Part shown: positions 60,479-64,000 of the stretch, piece after piece
How positions within the stretch are numbered: the first letter of the stretch is position 1
Layout: each line of letters opens with the position of its first letter
Origin: Micromonospora sp045209745
GTDB taxonomy: Bacteria; Actinomycetota; Actinomycetes; Mycobacteriales; Micromonosporaceae
Direction: 5' to 3'
DNA length: 64,000 bases
Assembly (NCBI RefSeq): GCF_045209745.1
Contig: NZ_CP109273.1
Span: 5,704,001 to 5,768,000, forward strand
Program-made: the position numbers and the translations under genes
The notes under the pieces: model-generated
What the model saw: the letters and a program-made list of their open reading frames with translations, nothing else
The model's database searches: none
What the model was told of the DNA's origin: nothing

Positions 60479-61207
60479 GTGGCACCCGTCACCGTCATCA
60501 CCGGCGGCGGCCGCGGCATCGGCGCGGCCACCGCCCGCCGCCTCGCCACGGCCGGTCACCACATCGCCCTGTGCTACCGCCGCGACGATGCCGCCGCCAG
60601 CGCCGTCCTGGCCGACCTGCGCGCCGCCGGCACACCGGCCATCGCGGTACGCGCCGACACCACCGACCCCGACCAGGTCACCGAACTGTTCGACGCCGCC
60701 GCACAACTCGGCCCGCTCACCGGGCTGGTCAACAACGCCGGCGTCACCAGCCCCATCGGGCCCTTCACCGAGCTACGCGTCGACGACCTGCGGCGAGTCA
60801 TCGACGTCAACCTCGTCGGCTACGTCCTCTGCGCCCAGCAGGCCGCCCGCCGACTGACCGACGGCGGCGCGATCGTCAACGTCTCATCGGCGGCCGCGAC
60901 CCTCGGCAGCCCCGGGGAGTACGTGCACTACGCCGCAGTGAAGGCCGCCACCGACACCCTCACCGTGGGGCTCGCCAAGGAACTCGCCCCGAAGGGCATC
61001 CGGGTCAACGCCGTCGCACCCGGAATCGTGCGCACCGACATCCACGCCGACTCCGGTGTACCCGATCGCCCCGACTCTGCGGCCGGTCGCATCCCGCTGG
61101 GCCGTGCCGGCGAACCCGACGAGATCGCCGCCGCCATCGCCTGGCTGCTCAGCCCGGACGCCTCGTACGCCACCGGGACGGTGCTGCGCGTCTCCGGCGG
61201 CCTGTGA
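60479..61207 (+). CDS. Short-chain dehydrogenase/reductase
   Basis: A 242-residue SDR. The cofactor motif TGGGRGIG, the NNAG motif and the catalytic S-Y-K (NVSS...YAAVK) are present. It resembles FabG-type oxidoreductases; the substrate is unknown. GGAGG lies 6 nt before the GTG at 60479, favouring it over the TTG at 60467. It is followed by the convergent zwf gene. Confidence 0.9.
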   Translation: MAPVTVITGGGRGIGAATARRLATAGHHIALCYRRDDAAASAVLADLRAAGTPAIAVRADTTDPDQVTELFDAAAQLGPLTGLVNNAGVTSPIGPFTELRVDDLRRVIDVNLVGYVLCAQQAARRLTDGGAIVNVSSAAATLGSPGEYVHYAAVKAATDTLTVGLAKELAPKGIRVNAVAPGIVRTDIHADSGVPDRPDSAAGRIPLGRAGEPDEIAAAIAWLLSPDASYATGTVLRVSGGL

Positions 61208-61306
61208 CGGGGGTGCCGCACCCCAGCGAGCCCACCGCCCAGAAGCAGGCGGAGACGAACATCCCATTACCACCGCTGACCTGACCGCGACCGGGCGACG
61301 ACACCG

Positions 61307-62686
61307 CTACCGCAGGTCCGGGGTGTGCCAGCCGCCGGCCAGCGCGTCGGCGTCCGCAGGCCCCCAACTGCCCTTCTCGTACGACTGCACGGCGGCCGGC
61401 AGATCCAGGATCGGCTCGACGATGCGCCACTCCTGCTCGATCGTCTCCTCGCGCGCGAAACGCAGGTGCTGACCGTCCATCGCGTCGTCGAGCAGCCGCT
61501 CGTACGCCTCCTGACGGCGACCGAGAGCCGCACCAAAGTCGACAGACAGGTCCACCGGACGACTCGCCACCTCGGCACCCGGGCTCTTCGCCTGGATCGA
61601 GATCGTGATGCCGTCACCGCGCCCGAGGCGGAACCGCAGCAGGTTCGCGACGGTCACCGTGCCATGCTCGGCCGGGATGAGGGAGCGCTGCGGCTGCTTG
61701 AACTCAACCACGACCTCGGTCGCCGTCCCCGGCAGGGACTTGCCGGTGCGCAGGTAGAAGGGCACGCCCGCCCAGCGGGGGGAGTCGACCGTCAACCGGG
61801 TGGCGACGAACGTCTCCGTGTTCGAGTCCGGTGCGACGCCCGGCTCGTCGCGGTAGCCGGCGTACTGCCCCCGCACGGTGGACAGCGGCGACAGCGGCTC
61901 GATCTGCCGCAGCACCGCGACCTCCGCCTCCCGCACCGCGTCGGTGACGTCGACGGCGGGTGCCTCCATCGCGATGAGCGCGATGACCTGCAGGATGTGG
62001 TTCTGCAGCACGTCGCGGGTAGCACCAACCGTATCGTAGAAGCCGGCGCGGCCCTGCGTGCCGAAACCCTCGGCGAGGGTGACCTGAATGTTGTCGATGT
62101 GCTGGTTGTTCCACAGTGGCTCGAACAACCGGTTGGCGAATCGGAAGGCGTAGAGGCCCTCGACGGCCTCCTTGCCGAGGTAGTGGTCGATGCGGAACAC
62201 GCGCTCAGGGTCGAAGGCCGCCCGCAGCGTGTGATCCAGTTCGCGGGAGGATTCCAGGTCACGCCCGAACGGCTTCTCCACGATCACCCGGCCCCGGTCG
62301 GCCAGGCCGACGGCCGCGAGGCCCTCGACGACGGCGCCGAACACGGCCGGAGGGATCGCCAGGTAGAAGACCGGTCGCTCGGCGCCCCGCAGGCGCTCAG
62401 CCAGCCGCTGGTACGTGGCCGGGTCCGCGTAGTCTCCGGAGACCATCGAGAGGGTGTTCGCCAACCGGTCGAAGGTCTCGTCGTCGACCTCGTCGTCGAC
62501 CTCGTCGATCGACTTGCGGGCCATGGTGACGAGCTGCTGATCATCCCAGGGGGAGCGGGCCACGCCGATCACCGGAACATCGAGACGGTCGCGCCGGGTC
62601 AACTCGTACAGCGCCGGGAACAACTTCTTCGAGACGAGGTCGCCGGTGACGCCGAACAGCACCACCGCGTCTGAGCGCATGTGCAT
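61307..62686 (-). CDS. zwf: Glucose-6-phosphate 1-dehydrogenase
   Basis: A 459-residue enzyme that starts the oxidative pentose-phosphate pathway and makes NADPH. The cofactor fingerprint is FGVTGDLVSKKL near the N-terminus and the active-site motif RIDHYLGKE is intact. It stands apart from opcA, tal or tkt genes, which often accompany zwf in actinobacteria, so it may be a second copy. The ATG at 62686 is the family-like start. Confidence 0.95.
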   Translation of the reverse strand: MHMRSDAVVLFGVTGDLVSKKLFPALYELTRRDRLDVPVIGVARSPWDDQQLVTMARKSIDEVDDEVDDETFDRLANTLSMVSGDYADPATYQRLAERLRGAERPVFYLAIPPAVFGAVVEGLAAVGLADRGRVIVEKPFGRDLESSRELDHTLRAAFDPERVFRIDHYLGKEAVEGLYAFRFANRLFEPLWNNQHIDNIQVTLAEGFGTQGRAGFYDTVGATRDVLQNHILQVIALIAMEAPAVDVTDAVREAEVAVLRQIEPLSPLSTVRGQYAGYRDEPGVAPDSNTETFVATRLTVDSPRWAGVPFYLRTGKSLPGTATEVVVEFKQPQRSLIPAEHGTVTVANLLRFRLGRGDGITISIQAKSPGAEVASRPVDLSVDFGAALGRRQEAYERLLDDAMDGQHLRFAREETIEQEWRIVEPILDLPAAVQSYEKGSWGPADADALAGGWHTPDLR

Positions 62687-63411
62687 GGCACTTCCATTCG
62701 ATCATGGGAACCTGATCTTCCAAACCGGACAACAGCCCAGCCGCACCCCAGAATTCCCTGCACGCGGCGAACGCGAGGTCAGCGACAGCAGCACGCTGGC
62801 AAACCCTTACCTCAAAGAGGGTTTACCGTACAAGGCGTGGCACCGACAGCGTGCCAGTCTAATCGACGAGGATCGATCATGGCGAGACCTGGAGGCACCC
62901 ACGCCGTACCCCGTCTGAAGCAGCTCGCGGGCACCGGCCGCGACGACCGATGCCCGCAACGCGCAACGACCCTCGGTCAGAAAAGCCTTCGGGCAAAAGC
63001 GGTCCCAGACCTTCTCCCAGAGCCGCACCTCTGCCTCGGCCAGCGGCAGCTCGGGGGAGTACCCGCGGGTAGGCGACCGGAGTGAACGTGGGCGGTGCCG
63101 TCGCCACCATCCAGTGAGGACGCGACCCATGAACCTGGCGGTTGATCAATCAACGGGGACCGGACCAGAGGTGGTGTGCCTGTCGATGTCTCGACGCACC
63201 CGTCCTATTGGCGGGCGGCTCCTACTGCGCCTACCTGGCTGTCGGCATCGCACGCCAACGACCCGACCTCGTGGAGGGCACCAGCGGCGAGATCGCCGAA
63301 GGGGTCTTGGGAAGGCCGAATTCGCTCGCTGACGTCATCGGTGAAGGTTCGATAATGCACATTATGTAAAGTAGAGCGATCTGACGGTCCCCTCGCCGCG
63401 GACGGAGCTGG
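62687..63411. other. Gene-poor gap with an alpha/beta-hydrolase relic
   Basis: About 725 nt without a complete gene. At 63142-63369 on the plus strand a frame includes VLLAGGSYCAYLAVGIARQRPDLV, resembling the nucleophile elbow (GxSxG) region of an alpha/beta hydrolase, but it lacks the rest of the fold. Another minus-strand frame at about 62880-63070 is protein-like but unassigned. Probably a decayed insertion zone. Confidence 0.4.
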
Positions 63412-63969
63412 TCAATCGCGCGTCAGTCCTGGCGGAAGCGCATCCTCGTCGGGTCGGACCAGGCGGGCGTTGACCAGCGGATTGCGCCGCAGGCCCGCGA
63501 GCACGGCGGCGCTGCCGCCAACGTCGGTCCAGGTGTCGTCCCAGAGGGCAGAGACGAGCCAGGAATGATCCGCCGGGAAGAACAGGTCGGGCAGGCGCCC
63601 GTCGCCGCGCATGTGACCGGTCCGCCACGTGAGGGCCTGCTCAGGTCCGGCTTCCACCACCACGTAGGACCAGCCCCAGTAGAGAAACACCTTCGGGGCG
63701 CGTGGGAAGACGATGTCATGGGCGCCGGTGTCGAGATAGCCCAGCCACCAGGGTTGGTCCGGGGTGCAGGCCGCCAGCTCGTCGACGACGGCGTGTTCGT
63801 GGGCGTCGAAACTGACGCCGTCGGGCGGGTAGAAGGTGCCGTACGCGTCGAAAACCGGTGGGATCGCGGTGGTGACAGACAGGCCGCCGGGTGCGGTGTG
63901 GCCGGCGATCCAGGCGACGTCGCTGGCCGTGCCGATCCGCCAGCTCCGCCCGTCCCCGCTGACGCCCAC
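63412..63969 (-). CDS. Hypothetical protein, possibly extending past window
   Basis: A 185-residue protein rich in aromatic residues, with a WRIGTASDVAWIAGHT N-terminus and repeated tryptophans (PWWLGYLDTG, FLYWGWSYVVVEAG). Proteins with this texture occur in micromonosporae, but the function is unknown. The GTG at 63969 is a plausible start. The frame stays open to the window edge, so the true start may lie beyond it. No signal peptide or membrane helix is visible. Confidence 0.6.
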   Translation of the reverse strand: MGVSGDGRSWRIGTASDVAWIAGHTAPGGLSVTTAIPPVFDAYGTFYPPDGVSFDAHEHAVVDELAACTPDQPWWLGYLDTGAHDIVFPRAPKVFLYWGWSYVVVEAGPEQALTWRTGHMRGDGRLPDLFFPADHSWLVSALWDDTWTDVGGSAAVLAGLRRNPLVNARLVRPDEDALPPGLTRD

Positions 63970-64000
63970 GCGGTCTGTCCCGGCCGATGCGTCGCCCGCA

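Noticed and set aside
62880..63070. Protein-like minus-strand frame upstream of zwf
   Set aside because: No start codon with signal and no recognised motif; mentioned only as part of the gap.

Overview
The window is very GC-rich, dense DNA. It has GTG as well as ATG starts, many 4-nt start/stop overlaps, and actinobacterial marker genes: rbpA, separate lnt and ppm1, an Eis-like acetyltransferase, an XRE(DUF5753)/DUF397 pair and PadR/MarR regulators. The protein content looks like a filamentous actinomycete of the Micromonosporaceae type. That is an inference from gene content and codon use, not a database match. No rRNA, tRNA or CRISPR array was seen.

Layout. (1) 1-1130: tail of a probable sigma factor and its membrane partner. 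(2) 1193-9435: a lysine/beta-lysine catabolic locus. kamA is divergent; kdd, an amidohydrolase, kamD, kamE, kal and a MutL/GlmL-like ATPase form a tightly coupled operon. The usual Kce step is not encoded here. (3) 9436-13057: a candidate non-coding RNA or long leader, then lnt-ppm1 for lipoprotein acylation and polyprenol-phosphate-mannose synthesis, and fxsA. (4) 13076-19035: rbpA, a coiled-coil protein, LysE exporter, DUF1992 protein, MFS transporter, GNAT and TPR genes, with a mini-ORF plus terminator hairpin after the MFS gene. (5) 19036-27670: an accessory island rich in decay. It holds a PadR regulator with a membrane protein, two different Tn3-family transposase tails, an IS110-family tail, a frameshifted gene, a VanZ protein, a NarL-type two-component system, a doubly broken serine recombinase and a truncated PPOX gene. 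(6) 27738-33808: VOC proteins, NUDIX, serine hydrolase, HNH nuclease and a GT39 membrane glycosyltransferase. (7) 34041-37999: a three-domain deacetylase/glycosyltransferase/acyltransferase polypeptide with a Pro/Thr-rich membrane-anchored partner. (8) 38290-47087: aldo/keto reductase, DinB-like protein, XRE/DUF397 cluster, MFS/MarR pair, MarR/DUF6069 unit, Hsp20 with a HAIR-like operator, a Xer-type recombinase and a VOC protein. (9) 47198-57719: acyl-CoA dehydrogenase, thymidine kinase, UMF1-type MFS, GDPD, acyltransferase, cydAB, an Eis-like protein. (10) 57237-64000: divergent MarR genes sharing tandem operators, a hypothetical protein, peroxiredoxin, patatin, SDR, zwf and a hypothetical protein.

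How genes work together. KamA makes beta-lysine; KamDE makes 3,5-diaminohexanoate; Kdd oxidises it; Kal deaminates a downstream CoA ester; the MutL-like ATPase probably reactivates the B12 enzyme. CydAB is a high-affinity terminal oxidase with a palindromic operator in front, and zwf supplies NADPH. Several regulators sit beside clear palindromic operators. At least nine genes have a TAnnnT hexamer ending 6-7 nt before the start codon, which suggests leaderless transcription is common here.

Most unusual items: the Kce-less lysine operon with its amidohydrolase, the deacetylase-GT2-acyltransferase fusion, the 9.5-9.9 kb non-coding segment, the mini-ORF/hairpin unit at 17.85-17.95 kb, and the decayed mobile island.
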